From Prorocentrum cordatum (lineage: Eukaryota; Sar; Dinophyceae; Prorocentrales; Prorocentraceae), in contig CAUYUJ010016475.1 in the NCBI GenBank assembly GCA_963575745.1, positions 28,501 to 92,500 of the forward strand: DNA of 64,000 bases, in the 5' to 3' direction. The notes beneath the pieces are model-generated. The model was not told the origin of the DNA. It saw nothing but the letters and a program-made list of their open reading frames with translations, and ran no database searches. Made by a program: the position numbers and the translations under genes. Positions 43,960 to 54,290 of this stretch are shown one piece after another; position 1 is the stretch's first letter; every line of letters starts with the position of its first letter.

Positions 43960-44545
43960 TTTTGCTAGGTAGGTTTGTATATACACAATGACAACGCAAC
44001 TGTCAGCAACAACGTTCAGCATCAAACTCTGGCATCAAAAATGGGGCTCTCGCCTGGACTCCTCGTCTGAGACTGCATTAACATTGACGGCCCAAAGTTT
44101 CAAAGCCTGCAGCGAGCTCAAATATGTAGGGGCATTGGTTGAAGGTGCATTGCAGCATCAGTGAGGCATCGTAGGTTTAATCTGCTCCTCCTCCCCAGTG
44201 GTCTTCATTATAGGTATTATTTCTCCTCCTCGTCCTCTTCCTCCTCCTCCACTTTGTCTTCCTCCTCAATTTTATCATTCCCTCTCCCTCTCCTCTCATT
44301 CCTCCCTCCATCACCTCCTCTCTCCTGCCCTCTCGCTCTCCGCTTTTATGAGCGTGCCATCATCATCATCGTCATCATCATCATCATCTTCATCATCATC
44401 ATCTCTCTATATATATACTTTATACTTTGAACGCCAGCTCTACAATTGCCATCCACGCCCATCTTCATTTTTTCACCTCGAGCTGCCCGCTCGCGAGCAG
44501 GCGGGAACATCAGCGAGGCTCGACCCGCTTGTATTTAGGTGCAGC
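43960..44545 (+). other. Intergenic or 5' intron region of element gene 5
   Basis: CTCC tract at 44215-44340, CAT/TCA trinucleotide repeats at 44355-44405 and TATATA at 44405-44416. A GCGAGGCTCGAC sequence at about 44513 resembles the hairpin loop. No supported gene. Confidence 0.45.
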
Positions 44546-46174
44546 ATGGCTCGAAGCATCGTCGATTCGATCCAGCAGCACATCGAGTTTGCGAAGTGCC
44601 TGTCCAGGACGATGGACGCCGAGTCGCCTGCTTTCCTGAGTGATTGCGAGACGCGCAAGAATGATATTATCAGGCTTCTCCGCAGCCGAATTATTCCAGT
44701 GGCCCAGTCCAGCAAGATTCTGCAGACGTTGGGTGCCAGGCAGTTCTCGGAGGCCCACATCAATGAGATGCAGACTGTACTCGTGGAGAAGACCTCTGAC
44801 GACCCTGACGCCGCGAGCTCGGGGAGGAGGTCGCGCCGGCAAGAGAATATGGGGGAGGGGTGATTCCAGACATGGAGGATGACGATGAAGGAGGATGGGG
44901 GGCAGTGGGGAGAGGGGGCTAAAACAATTCTAATTCTTGAGCCCCCGAAGGGCTCAGCTGCAGACCTTGCTGCGCCCGTGCAACTACATGGCGGCCGCCG
45001 ACTGGGGGAAGCTCAAGAACCCCAACCTGGATTTCAACACGAAGTGCGTTGCTGCGATCAATCGGATGTTGCGCATTGGCTGCTCGCACCCCTCTGAGCC
45101 ATCCCACGTGGCGCTGCTGGCGACGATTCTGTTGGCTGGGCACAATGGGCCAGGTTCTGAGATGAACATCGAAGCCAACAAGGTTATAAACCAGCTGAAC
45201 GACCTGAAGACCAGGTGCAAGCTCTCTGCTTCTAGAGGGGCGGCGCCGCCGCCTTGCACAGCGCGCCCCAACGACGCGGATGAGTTCAAGAGGGCCACCC
45301 CGACTTCTACAAGCTGGCGTATGTTGCGGAGCCTCACTGCCCAAGTAAGATCGACGAAGCGAGCGTGGATGGGCTCCGCAAAGCGCTGCCGGCCCGCAGG
45401 GCCCACGCCAGCGCCGCGGAGCCCAAGCTGCAGCTCCGCGGGGGCGGGAGCGCTGCAGCGGCGGGTGCAAATCCAGCCGAAGCCTTGCTGATGACCATGC
45501 TCGATCGCTTGGTGGGCGGCCCGATCGCGGCAAACTTGCAGATCTTCGGCCCCCAGGGGCAGCAGAACTCCACGCAGGGGCAGCTGCCGGCCAGTGGTGC
45601 AGCTGGTGCAATCGCGGATGGGGGCCCAAGTGCCGCGGCGACGGGTTCCGCGGGCACTGCGCTGGCGATCGAGGACAATAAGGATAGCCAGGGCAAGGAG
45701 GACAGCCAGGAGGCGGCGGAGCGTCCTGCTGGCCAAGGCGGTTCGCAGAAGGCTTTCAGCACCGAGGAGCTCGCCGAACAGTTCAGGGGAGCTGTTTTGA
45801 GGAGGCCTGCATCGGCCAAGAAACGCCCTGCTGCTGCAGACACAGAGTCGCCGGCAAAGGCTCAGAAGACTGATGGCAAGGACAAGGTGACCCCGAAGGC
45901 TCCGAAGACTGATGGCAAGGACAAGGTGACCCCGCACGCCAAGAAGACTGATGGCAAGAACAAGGCGACGCCGAAGAAGCTCCCGTACCCCGGCACGGCC
46001 TACGCGGACCCAGTCCGCGTTGGAGAGCTCATCATCTACACGCAGACGAAGACTAAGCAGTGGAGGGTGAAGCCCTCTTGGACCAGGGTGGACAAGGCGT
46101 TCAGCTGGAAGGTGGATGATCCTAAAGAGGTGTGGGCTCGCGTCTGCGCGCACCTCTCCACAAAGAAGAAGTGA
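44546..46174 (+). CDS. Lysine-rich conserved dinoflagellate protein (element gene 5), frameshifted
   Basis: Exon 1 44546-44829 (MARSIVDSIQQHIEFAKCLS, LLRSRIIPVAQSSKILQTLG) joins exon 2 at 44951 by a 121-bp GT-AG intron. Exon 2 reads TLLRPCNYMAAADWGKLKNP, then HPSEPSHVALLATILLAG, matching a dinoflagellate family pattern 'W--L-----…K------l-rLG---PSE-T---l'. At about 45297, after DEFKRA, the protein-like frame moves to one starting HPDFYKLAYVAEPHCPSKID, so one base is missing. The rest holds Ala/Gln-rich linkers, four copies of KTDGK(D/N)K-type repeats at 45865-45975, and a C-terminal block (WRVKPSWTRVDKAFSWKVDD, then VWARVCAHLSTKKK) also typical of the family. Basic repeats suggest nucleic-acid binding. 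A gene-end hairpin begins 8 nt after the TGA. Confidence 0.65.
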
Positions 46175-46182
46175 GTGCATGA

Positions 46183-46201
46183 TCGCGAGGCTCGCCCGCG
46201 A
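46183..46201 (+). terminator. Gene-end stem-loop after element gene 5
   Basis: TCGCG (46183-46187) and CGCGA (46197-46201) enclose AGGCTCGCC (46188-46196), followed by CTTGCT and ACGCGCG as after the hairpin at 40005-40027. Confidence 0.65.
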
Positions 46202-46384
46202 CTTGCTCACAGAACGCGCGCGCTTAGCAGGGGCGCTGGCCGCGCCACGCCGTGGGCCTCCTCCTCCGGCCTTCTCCCCCTCCTCCTCATCATCATCCGG
46301 CCGAGCCGAGCCGGCGAGCGGGCGAGCCTCGCGCGACGACGGCGGCGGCGGCGGCAGCCGCCCTTCCCTGAAAGGCAGGGGCCC

Positions 46385-46728
46385 TCCCTGTTCCATTACT
46401 CGATATGAATACTACTCTCCCTCTTCCCCTGATGGCGTGCCGAAGATTTTCGGCACCCCCCCGCGTATTGCTTTTACACGCAGGATTTCACCGAGTTGGG
46501 TTTTCATATGTGTTTTTGACAATCCGATTGTAAACGGCCGTTCCGACGGGGGGGCCCCCTCTACCACTACTCAATATGAATACTACTCTCCCTCTTCCCC
46601 TGATGGCGTCCGGGTGTTGTTCGGAGAGTGTTCGGCACTCTCGTCGTCGTCGTGCTCCTGGGGGGCCGGGTGCGGGAGCGCGAGCCGCCGCGGGCGCCGC
46701 CCTCGGCGCCCCCGTCGTCGTCGTCGTT

Positions 46729-46767
<39 letters not shown>

Positions 46768-46961
46768 TTCGTCTTCGTTTTCGTCTTCTTCGTCGTCCTC
46801 GTCGTCGTCGTCCTCCTCCTCATCCTACTCCCACCCGATTCGGTGAGAGGACAATGAAGTAGCGCAATGGGAAGGGATGGGAGGGAGGGTTAGGATGTCA
46901 GATGTTGACGCGAGCGCACTTAGCTTGCTCACTCCCCCTCCCTCACTCCCCCCCTTCCCCC

Positions 46962-46965
<4 letters not shown>
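46385..46965 (-). repeat. Inner long inverted repeat, right arm
   Basis: Reverse complement of 34995-35564 with the same ordered landmarks, including GCCGAAGATTTTCGGC, the (GTC)n tract and ACATCTGACATCCTAA. High identity by eye outside the triplet tract. Confidence 0.85.
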
Positions 46966-47030
<65 letters not shown>

Positions 47031-47309
47031 CGGCGGCGGCGGCGGTGACGGCAACGACAACGACGACGACGACCTCTCCCTCCCTCTTTCCTCCCCTCCC
47101 TCCCTCTTTCTTTCCCTCCCTCCTTCACCTCTCCCTCCCTCTTTCCTTCCCTCGTTCCCTCTTTCCTTCCCTCCCTCCTCCCCCTCCCTCCCTTCCAATC
47201 CCCCTCACCCCCGCCCTCTGGGGGAGGGGGGAGGGGGGAGGACGTCGTCGTCATCGTCGTCGTCGTCGCGGTCGTTGTCGTCGTAGTCGTTGTCGTCAAC
47301 GTCGTCGAG

Positions 47310-47344
<35 letters not shown>

Positions 47345-47421
47345 GGTCGTCGTCGTCGTCGTCGTCGTGGTCATCGTCGTGGTCGCTGTCGTCGTAGTCC
47401 TCGTCGTCGTCGCGGTCGTTT

Positions 47422-47473
<52 letters not shown>

Positions 47474-47485
47474 TCGGAGGCCGAC
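46965..47485. repeat. GAC, CTCC and GTC tracts
   Basis: (GAC)n at 46962-47020, CTCCCTCC/TTCC at 47080-47200, and (GTC)n at 47240-47475. Long frames here are low-complexity artefacts. Confidence 0.85.
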
Positions 47486-47572
47486 GCGCCATCAGAAGCC
47501 TGCCTCGCGCCCCCCCAACGAAAGCCGATCGCCGCGCTCCTGCGCCGGGTGTGTCGGCGGCGGCCCTGCTTA

Positions 47573-47680
47573 ACGTGTGAGGGGTGTGCCGAAAAGGGCG
47601 CCGTGCCGCCAGCGGAATTGCGTTCGGCGGGGCTCCTTGCATGGGGGCACGAAACGTGTGAGGCGTGGGCTGATTTGTAC
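47573..47680 (-). repeat. Degenerate reversed array unit inside the element, right side
   Basis: GTGTGAGGGGTGTGCCGAAA, GCCGTGCCGCCA and GGGGCACGAAACGTGTGAGG form the reverse complement of the A4 unit with many changes. Confidence 0.5.
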
Positions 47681-47754
47681 TCGCGGGGCAAACCACAAAC
47701 AACAAAACGTGCTCCACGCGATTCTACAAACGCAGAAAGAAAAGCAAGCGAACA

Positions 47755-47898
47755 GTTATGAAAAGTTTTGAAAGAGTTATAAAGGTGTTTTAAAAAGTTA
47801 TAAAAGAGCCATAACAGAGTTATGAATAGATATAATTCACATATAACTTTGAGATATATCACAACTTATAACCATACCAAACGCACAAAACACCGAAG
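47755..47898 (-). promoter_or_regulatory. Right subterminal region and terminal inverted repeat
   Basis: AT-rich with GTTATGAAAAG, GTTATAAAGG, AGTTATAAAAGAG and CATATAAC motifs. The last 32 bp (47867-47898) end CACCGAAG before the TA at 47899-47900. Confidence 0.65.
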
Positions 47899-49245
47899 TA
47901 GGGAGCTCCACCGAAGGCCCCACTGGCTGCGTTCGCACGGCGGCACCGCACCCATTTCGGCACACCCTTCACACGTTTCGTGGCCCCTTAGGGAGCTCCA
48001 CCGAAGGCCCCACTGGCTGCGTTCGCACGGCGGCACCGCACCCATGTCGGCACACCCTTCACACGTTTCGTGGCCCCATAAGGAGCTCCACCGAGGGCCC
48101 CAGCGGCTGCGTTCGCATGGCGGCACCGCGCCCATTTCGGCACACCCCTCACACGTTTCGTGTCCCCTGAGGGAGCTCCACCGAAGGCTCCAGTGGCTGC
48201 GTTCGCATGGCGGCACCGTGCCCATTTCGGTACACCCTTCACACGCTTCGTGGCCCCATAGGGAGCTCCATGGAGGGCCCCAGTGGCTGCGTTCGCATGG
48301 CGGCACCGCACCCATTTCGGCACACCCCTTCACACGTTTCGTGGCCCCATAGGGAGCTCCACCGATGGCCCCCGTGGCTGCGTTCGCATGGCGGCACCGC
48401 ACCCATGTCGGCACACCCCTCGCACGTTTCGTGGCCCCATAGGGAGCTCCACCGAAGGCCCCAGTGGCTGCGTTCGCATGGCGGCACCGCACCCATTTCG
48501 GCACACCCCTCACACGTTTCGTGTCCCCTGAGGGAGCTCCACCGAGGGCCCCCGCGGCTGCGTTCGCATGGCGGCACCGCACCCATGTCGGCACACCCCT
48601 CACACGCTTCGTGGCCCCATAGGGAGCCCCACCAAGGGATGGCTGCGTTCGCATGGCGGCACCGCGCCCATTTCGGCACACCCCTCACCCGGTCCGTGGC
48701 CCCATAGGGAGCTCCACCGAGGGCCCCAGTGGCTGCGTTCGCACTGCGGCACCGCAGGGAGCTCGCACGCTTCGCCTCATAGGGAGCTCCACCGAAGGTG
48801 GCTGCGTTCGCATGGCGGCACCGCGCCCATTTCGGCACACCCCTCACACGCTTCGTGGCCCCATAGGGAGCTCCACCGAGGGCTCCAGTGGCTGCGTTCG
48901 CATGGCGGCACCGCGCCCATTTCGGAACACCCCTCACATGTTTCGTGGCCCCATAGGGAGTTCCACCGAGGGCCCCAATGGCTGCGTCCGCATGGCGGCA
49001 CCGCGCCCATTTCGGCACACCCCTCACTCGTTTCGTGCCCCCTGAGGGAGCTCCACCGAAGGCCCCAGTGGCTGCGTTCGCATGGCGGCACCGCGCCCAT
49101 TTCGGCACACCCCTCACACGTTTCGTGTCCCCTGAGGGAGCTCCACCGAGGGCCCCAGTGGCTGCGTTCGCATGGCGGCACCGCACCCATTTCGGCACAC
49201 CTCTCACACGTTTCGTGGCCCCTTAGGGAGTTCCCTCTCATTCGC
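47899..49245 (+). repeat. Array element A4, right part (~90-bp units)
   Basis: Resumes mid-unit with TAGGGAGCTCCACCG and runs ~15 units with the same GCTGCGTTCGCATGGCGGCA and CACCCCTCACACG blocks as 32040-33060. It begins without a head, consistent with the interrupted array. Confidence 0.9.
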
Positions 49246-49490
49246 TTAACCTGCTTTGCGGTACTCGTAACTGCATATGGTTGGGTCCATCGCCAGGATA
49301 ATTTCATTTACCCAGTGCAGCGCTTCGAGGCCTCATAGGGAGCTTCGCCGACGGCCCCAGTGCTACCGCCCGCATGCGCCCCCCCCGCCCAGCGCAGCGC
49401 TTCGTGGCCCCAGGAGCCTTACCGATGAAGATATTCACAATTGCGGTGCCCACACCTTCATATGGTTGGGTCCTCCAGGATCATTTTGAA
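49246..49490 (+). repeat. Two tail modules of the array family
   Basis: Tail 1 at about 49256-49305 (GGTACTCGTAACTGCATATG, then GTTGGGTCCATCGCCAGGAT). One extra array unit follows, then tail 2 at 49426-49480 (ACCGATGAAGATATTCACAA, TATGGTTGGGTCCTCCAGGA). Confidence 0.7.
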
Positions 49491-49780
49491 AATTGACGTT
49501 TCAAAACCATGTGTGTTTGATGCGCGCTTTCGGGGCACTCGTTTCTGAAATCCTTCCGGAGACGATGGTTCTTGAATGATTTCGGCATGCGCGCGCGACG
49601 ACGCGCGCGTGCGTCGCCGCATCTGTTGTAGGGGATTCTCGCGACAGCACGCGCGCGAGGGCGTTGGAGCGATTGCGACGCACGCGCGCGCGTGCGAGGC
49701 CTGTTTGGTCACATTTTATGAAAAGGCGGAATACCCAATGGTTTCCAAGAATTTGCGAGTGCGCGGGCGCAGGCTTGTTT
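49490..49780. repeat. CGCGCG-rich dispersed repeat fragment
   Basis: ATTTCGGCATGCGCGCGCGA and GGGGATTCTCGCGACAGCAC resemble the arms of the 24.5-28.0 kb palindrome and 55.1-55.6 kb. No gene. Confidence 0.55.
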
Positions 49781-49782
49781 TG

Positions 49783-52115
49783 CCCAACCAACCTGTGTTG
49801 TTGGGTCCTCGTTTTGAAGAGACGGTCCCCGCGTTCCTCCTCCTCCTCCTCCTCCTCGCCTCTCCTCCTCCCCCTCCTCCCTCCTCCGCCCTCTTCCCCC
49901 TCTTCCCTGCGTTTTACCCACCCAGTACAGTGCTTCGTAGCCCCATAGGGAGCTCCACCATAGGCGCCAGTTCCACCGTCCACATGCGTCCCCCCCACTC
50001 ATTACAGCGCTTCGTGGCCCCATTGGGAGGTCCACCGAAGGCCCCAGTGCCACCGTCCACATGCGTCCCCCCCCACTCAGTACAGCGCTGCGTGGCCCCA
50101 TAGGGAGCTCCACCGAAGCCCCAGTGCCACCGTCCACATGCGTCCCCCCCCACTCAGTCGCTTCGTGGCCCCATAGGGAGCTCCACCGAAGGCCCCAGTG
50201 CCACCGTCCACATGCGTCCCCCCCACTCAGTACAGCGCTTCGTGGCCCCATAGGGCTCCACCGAAGCCCCAGTGCCACCGTCCACATGCGTCCTTCCTCC
50301 TCAGTACAGCGCTTCGTGGCCCCATAGGGAGCTCCACCGAAGCCCCAGTACCACCGTCCACATGCGTCCCCCCCACTCAGTACAGCGCTTCGTGGCCCCA
50401 TAGGGAGCTCCACCGAAGGCCCCAGTGCCACCGTCCACATGCGCCCCCCCCACTCAGTACAGCGTTTCGTGGCCCCATAGGGAGCTCCACCGAAGGCCCC
50501 AGTGCCACCGTCCACATGCGTCCCCCCCACTCAGTACAGCGCTTCGTGGCCCCATAGGGAGCTCCACCGAAGGCCCCAGTGCCACCGTCCACATGCGTCC
50601 CCCCCACTCAGTACAGCGTTTCGTGGCCCCATGGGAGCTCCACCGAGGGCCCCAGTGCCACCGTCCACATGCTCACATGCCCCCCCACCACTCAGTACAG
50701 CGCTTCAGTGCCACCGTCCACATGCGCCCCCCCCCACTCAGTACAGCGTTTCGTGGCCCCATAGGGAGCTCCACCGAAGGCCCCAGTGCCACCGTCCACA
50801 TGCGTCCCCCCCACTCAGTACAGCGCTTCGTGGCCCCATAGGGAGCTCCACCGAAGGCCCCAGTGCCACCGTCCACATGCGTCCCCCCCACTCAGTACAG
50901 CGCTTCGTGGCCCCATAGGGAGCTCCACCGAAGGCCCCAGTGCCACCGTCCACATGCGTCCCCCCACTCAGTACAGCGCTTCGTGGCCCCATAGGGAGCT
51001 CCACCGAAGGCCCCAGTGCCACATACGTCCCTCCCACTCAGTACAGCGTTTCGTGGCTCCATTGGGAGCTCCACCGGCCCCAGTGCCACCGTCCACATGC
51101 GCACATGCGCCCCCACCACTCAGTACAGCGCTTCAGTGCCACCGTCCACATGCGCCCCCCCCACTCAGTACAGCGCTTCGTGGCCCCATAGGGAGCTCCA
51201 TCGAAGGCCCCAGTGCCACCGTCCACATGCGTCCCCCCCACTCAGTACAGCGTTTCGTGGCCCCATAGGGAGCTCCACCGAAGGCCCCAGTGCCACCGTC
51301 CACATGCGTCCCCCCCCCACTCAGTACAGCGCTTCGTGGCCCCATAGGGAGCTCCACCGAAGGCCCCAGTGCCACCGTCCACATGCGTCCCCCCCACTCA
51401 TTACAGCGCTGCGTGGGCACATAGGGAGCTCCACCGAAGCCCCCAGTGGGGCCGTCCGAGTGCGTCCTGAAACACCCAATTTTGCATTTTCACCCACCCA
51501 TTACAACGTTTCGTGGCCCACAGGGAGCTCCACCGAAGGCCCCAGTGCCACCGTCCGCTTGCGTCCCGCGCGCCCAGCGTGGCATGTTCACCCACCCAGT
51601 GCAGCGTTTCGTGGCCGCACAGGGAGCTCCACCGAAGGCCCCAGTGGGACCGTCCGGAAGCGTCCCGAAGCACCCATTGTGGCATTTTCACCCACCCAGT
51701 CCACAATTTCGTGGCCCCGTAGGGAGCTCCACCGAAGGCCCCAGTGCCACCGTCCGCATGCGTCCCGAAAACCCAACGTGGCATTTTTACTCACCCAACA
51801 CAGCGTTTCGTGGCCCTTTGGTGAGCTCCACCGAAGCCCCCAGTGGGACCGTCCGCATGCGTCCCGGAAGCCCAATTTGGCATTTTCACTTACCCAGTAC
51901 AGCGTTTCGTGGCCCCATAGGGAGCTCCACCGAAGCCCCCAGTGGGACCGTCCGCAAGCGTCCCGGAAACCTTACTTGACACACCACTCACCCAGAACAG
52001 CGTTCCCCCCCCACCCAGTGCAGCGCTTCGTGGCCCCATAGGGAGTTTCACCGAAGAAGATTTTCACAATTGCGGTACCCACAACTGCATATGGTTGGGT
52101 CATTCGCCAGGATAT
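49783..52115 (+). repeat. Array element A5 (head, tract, ~77-bp then ~105-bp units, tail)
   Basis: Head CCCAACCAACCTGTG then GTTGGGTCCTCGTTTTGAAG at 49783-49836. There are about 18 units of ~73-77 bp (CCACCGTCCACATGCGTCCC, ACTCAGTACAGCGCTTCGTG), then longer units from 51430 with the CATTTTCACCCACCC spacer. The tail at 52048-52115 includes GAAGATTTTCACAATTGCGG and CATATGGTTGGGTC. Confidence 0.85.
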
Positions 52116-52210
52116 TTGTTTGGAAACCTTTGTTGCGAAACCATGTGTTTTATTTGTTTCCGTGACTTTCGAAATTGCAATCTTTGCAAAATCGTAGGTT
52201 TTCGTTTTTT

Positions 52211-54290
52211 CCCAACCCTCCTGCGTTGGGTTCTCGTTTTGAATAGAGCAGTGCGGTCGCGTCTCCTCCTTCTCCTCCTCCTTCCCGCCTCGTTCCTCCT
52301 TTCCTCTTCCCCCCTGCATCTCACCTTGCTCGTCGCCGCGTAACAGCTTGCCTCCTGCCTGGTCATCCCTGTGCGGGGCTGCGATCTGCGAAACTGTCAC
52401 CGCTTTCGAGGGCTGCTGGGGGGCCCAGCGGAGTGGGGTCATACTCAGACCCAGATTAGACCTCGCCATCCCTGGGGGGGCTGCGATCTGTGAAACTGTC
52501 GCCACTTTCGAGGGCTGCTGGTGGGTCCATCGGAGCGAGGCACCACGGGGATTCAGATTAGACCTGGCCATTTGTGGGGGCTGCGATCTGTGAAACTGTC
52601 GCCACTTTCGAGGGCTGCTGGTGGGTCCAGCGGAGTGAGGCACCACGGGGATTCAGATTAGACCTCGCCATCTCTGGGGTGGCTGCGATCTGTGAAACTG
52701 TCGCCACTTTCGAGGGCTGCTGGTGGGTCCAGCGGAGTGAGGCACCACGGGATTCAGATTAGACCTCGCCATCCCTGGGGGCTGGGGGGCTGCGATCTGT
52801 GAAACTGTCGCCACTTTTGAGGGCTGCTGGTGGGTCCAGCGGAGTGAGGCACCACGGGGATTCAGATTAGACCTCGCCATCTCTGGGGGGGGCTGCGATC
52901 TGTGAAACTGTCGCCACTTTCGAGGGCTGCTGGTGGGTCCAGCGGAGTGAGGCACCACGGGGATTCAGATTAGACCTCGCCATCTGTGGGGGGGCTGCGA
53001 TCTGTGAAACTGTCGCCACTTTCGAGGGCTGCTGGTGGGTCCAGCGGAGTGAGGCACCACGGGGATTCAGATTAGACCTCGCCATCTGGGGGGCTGCGAT
53101 CTCTGAAACTGTCGCCACTTTCGAGGGCTGCTGGTGGGTCCAGCGGAGTGAGGCACCACGGGGATTCAGATTAGACCTCGCCATCTGTGGGGGCTGCGAT
53201 CTGTGAAACTGTCGCCACTTTCGAGGGCTGCTGGTGGGTCCAGCGGAGTGAGGCCCACCGGGACTCAGATTAGACCTCGCCATCTCTGGGGTGGCTGCGA
53301 TCTGTGAAACTGTCGCCACTTTCGAGGGCTGCTGGTGGGTCCAGCGGAGTGAGGCACCACGCGGACTCAGATTAGACCTCGCCATCTCTGGGGGGCTGCG
53401 ATCTGTGAAACTGTCGCCACTTTCGAGGGCTGCTGGTGGGTCCAGCGGAGTGAGGCACCACGGGGATTCAGATTAGACCTCGCCATTTGTGGGGGCTGCG
53501 ATCTGTGAAACTGTCGCCACTTTCGAGGACTACTGGTGGGTCCAGCGGAGTGAGGCACCACGGGGACGGGGACTCCGATGAGAACTCGCCATCCCTGGGG
53601 GGGCTGCGATCTGTGAAACTGTCGCCACTTTCGAGGGCTGCTGGCGGGCCCAGCGGAGTGAGGCACCACGGGGACTCAGACTAGATCTCGCCATCCCTGG
53701 GGGGCTGCGATCTGTGATGTGAAACTGTCGCCACTTTCGAGGGCTGCTGGGGGGCCCAGCGGAGTGAGGCCCCACGGGGACTCAGATTAGACCTCGCCAT
53801 CTCTCGGGGGCTGCGATCTCTGAAACTGTCGCCACTTCCGAGGGCTGCTGGGGTGACCAGCGGAGTGAGCCCCCACGGGGACTCAGATTAGACCTCGCCA
53901 TCGCTGGGGGGGGCTGCGATTTGCGAAATTGTCGCCAGTTTCGAGGGCTGCTGGGGGGTCCAGCGGAGTGGGGTACTCAGATTCGACCTCGCCATTCCTG
54001 GGGGACTGCGATTTGCGAAACCGTCGCCACTTTCGATGGCTGCTGAGGGGCCAGCGGAGTGGGTCCTACGCAGACTCAGGCTCGACTTCGCCATCCCCGA
54101 AGGGCTGCGATCTGCGAAACTGTCGCCACTTTCGAGGGCTGCTGGAGGGCCCAGCGGAGTGGGGACATATTCGGATTCAGATTAGACCTCGCCATCCTTG
54201 GGGGGCTGCGATCTGCGAAACTGTCACCACTTTCGAGGGCTGCTGGGTGCCCCAGCGGAGTGACGTCATACGCGAGCCTGGGGCTTTAAT
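52211..54290 (+). repeat. Array element A6 (head, tract, ~104-bp units of a different sequence)
   Basis: Head CCCAACCCTCCTGCGTTGGG then TTCTCGTTTTGAATAGAGCA. About 18 units follow with GGGGCTGCGATCTGTGAAAC, TGTCGCCACTTTCGAGGGCT, GCTGGTGGGTCCAGCGGAGT and ATTCAGATTAGACCTCGCCA. The unit is unrelated to those of A1-A5 although the head is the same. Confidence 0.85.

Larger units (their letters stand above)
33063..47898 (+). mobile_element. Putative 14.8-kb DNA transposon with TA target duplication
   Basis: The flanking array reads ...CCCCA-TA before the element and TA-GGGAGCTCC after it, and deleting element plus one TA restores the array unit. The first 32 bp and the reverse complement of the last 32 bp agree at 24 positions without gaps; both begin CTTCG and both contain ATGGTTATA at positions 24-32. 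Subterminal DNA at both ends is AT-rich with many TATAAC/GTTATA/GTTATAAAA motifs, as expected for transposase-binding regions. Cargo, all plus strand: unknown protein (about 33.7-34.9 kb), transposase-like (36004-38207), zinc-cluster protein (38917-39978), C5 DNA methyltransferase (41238-43915) and lysine-rich protein (44546-46174). No reverse transcriptase or LTR was seen. The superfamily is not settled. Confidence 0.75.

Noticed and set aside
33063-47898. LTR retrotransposon interpretation of the large element
   Set aside because: The inner ~570-bp repeats are inverted, not direct, and no reverse transcriptase, integrase or protease motif was seen.
49905-54270. CRISPR-like regular spacing in arrays A5 and A6
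   Set aside because: The whole unit is repeated without unique spacers, no cas genes occur, and the DNA is eukaryotic nuclear in style.
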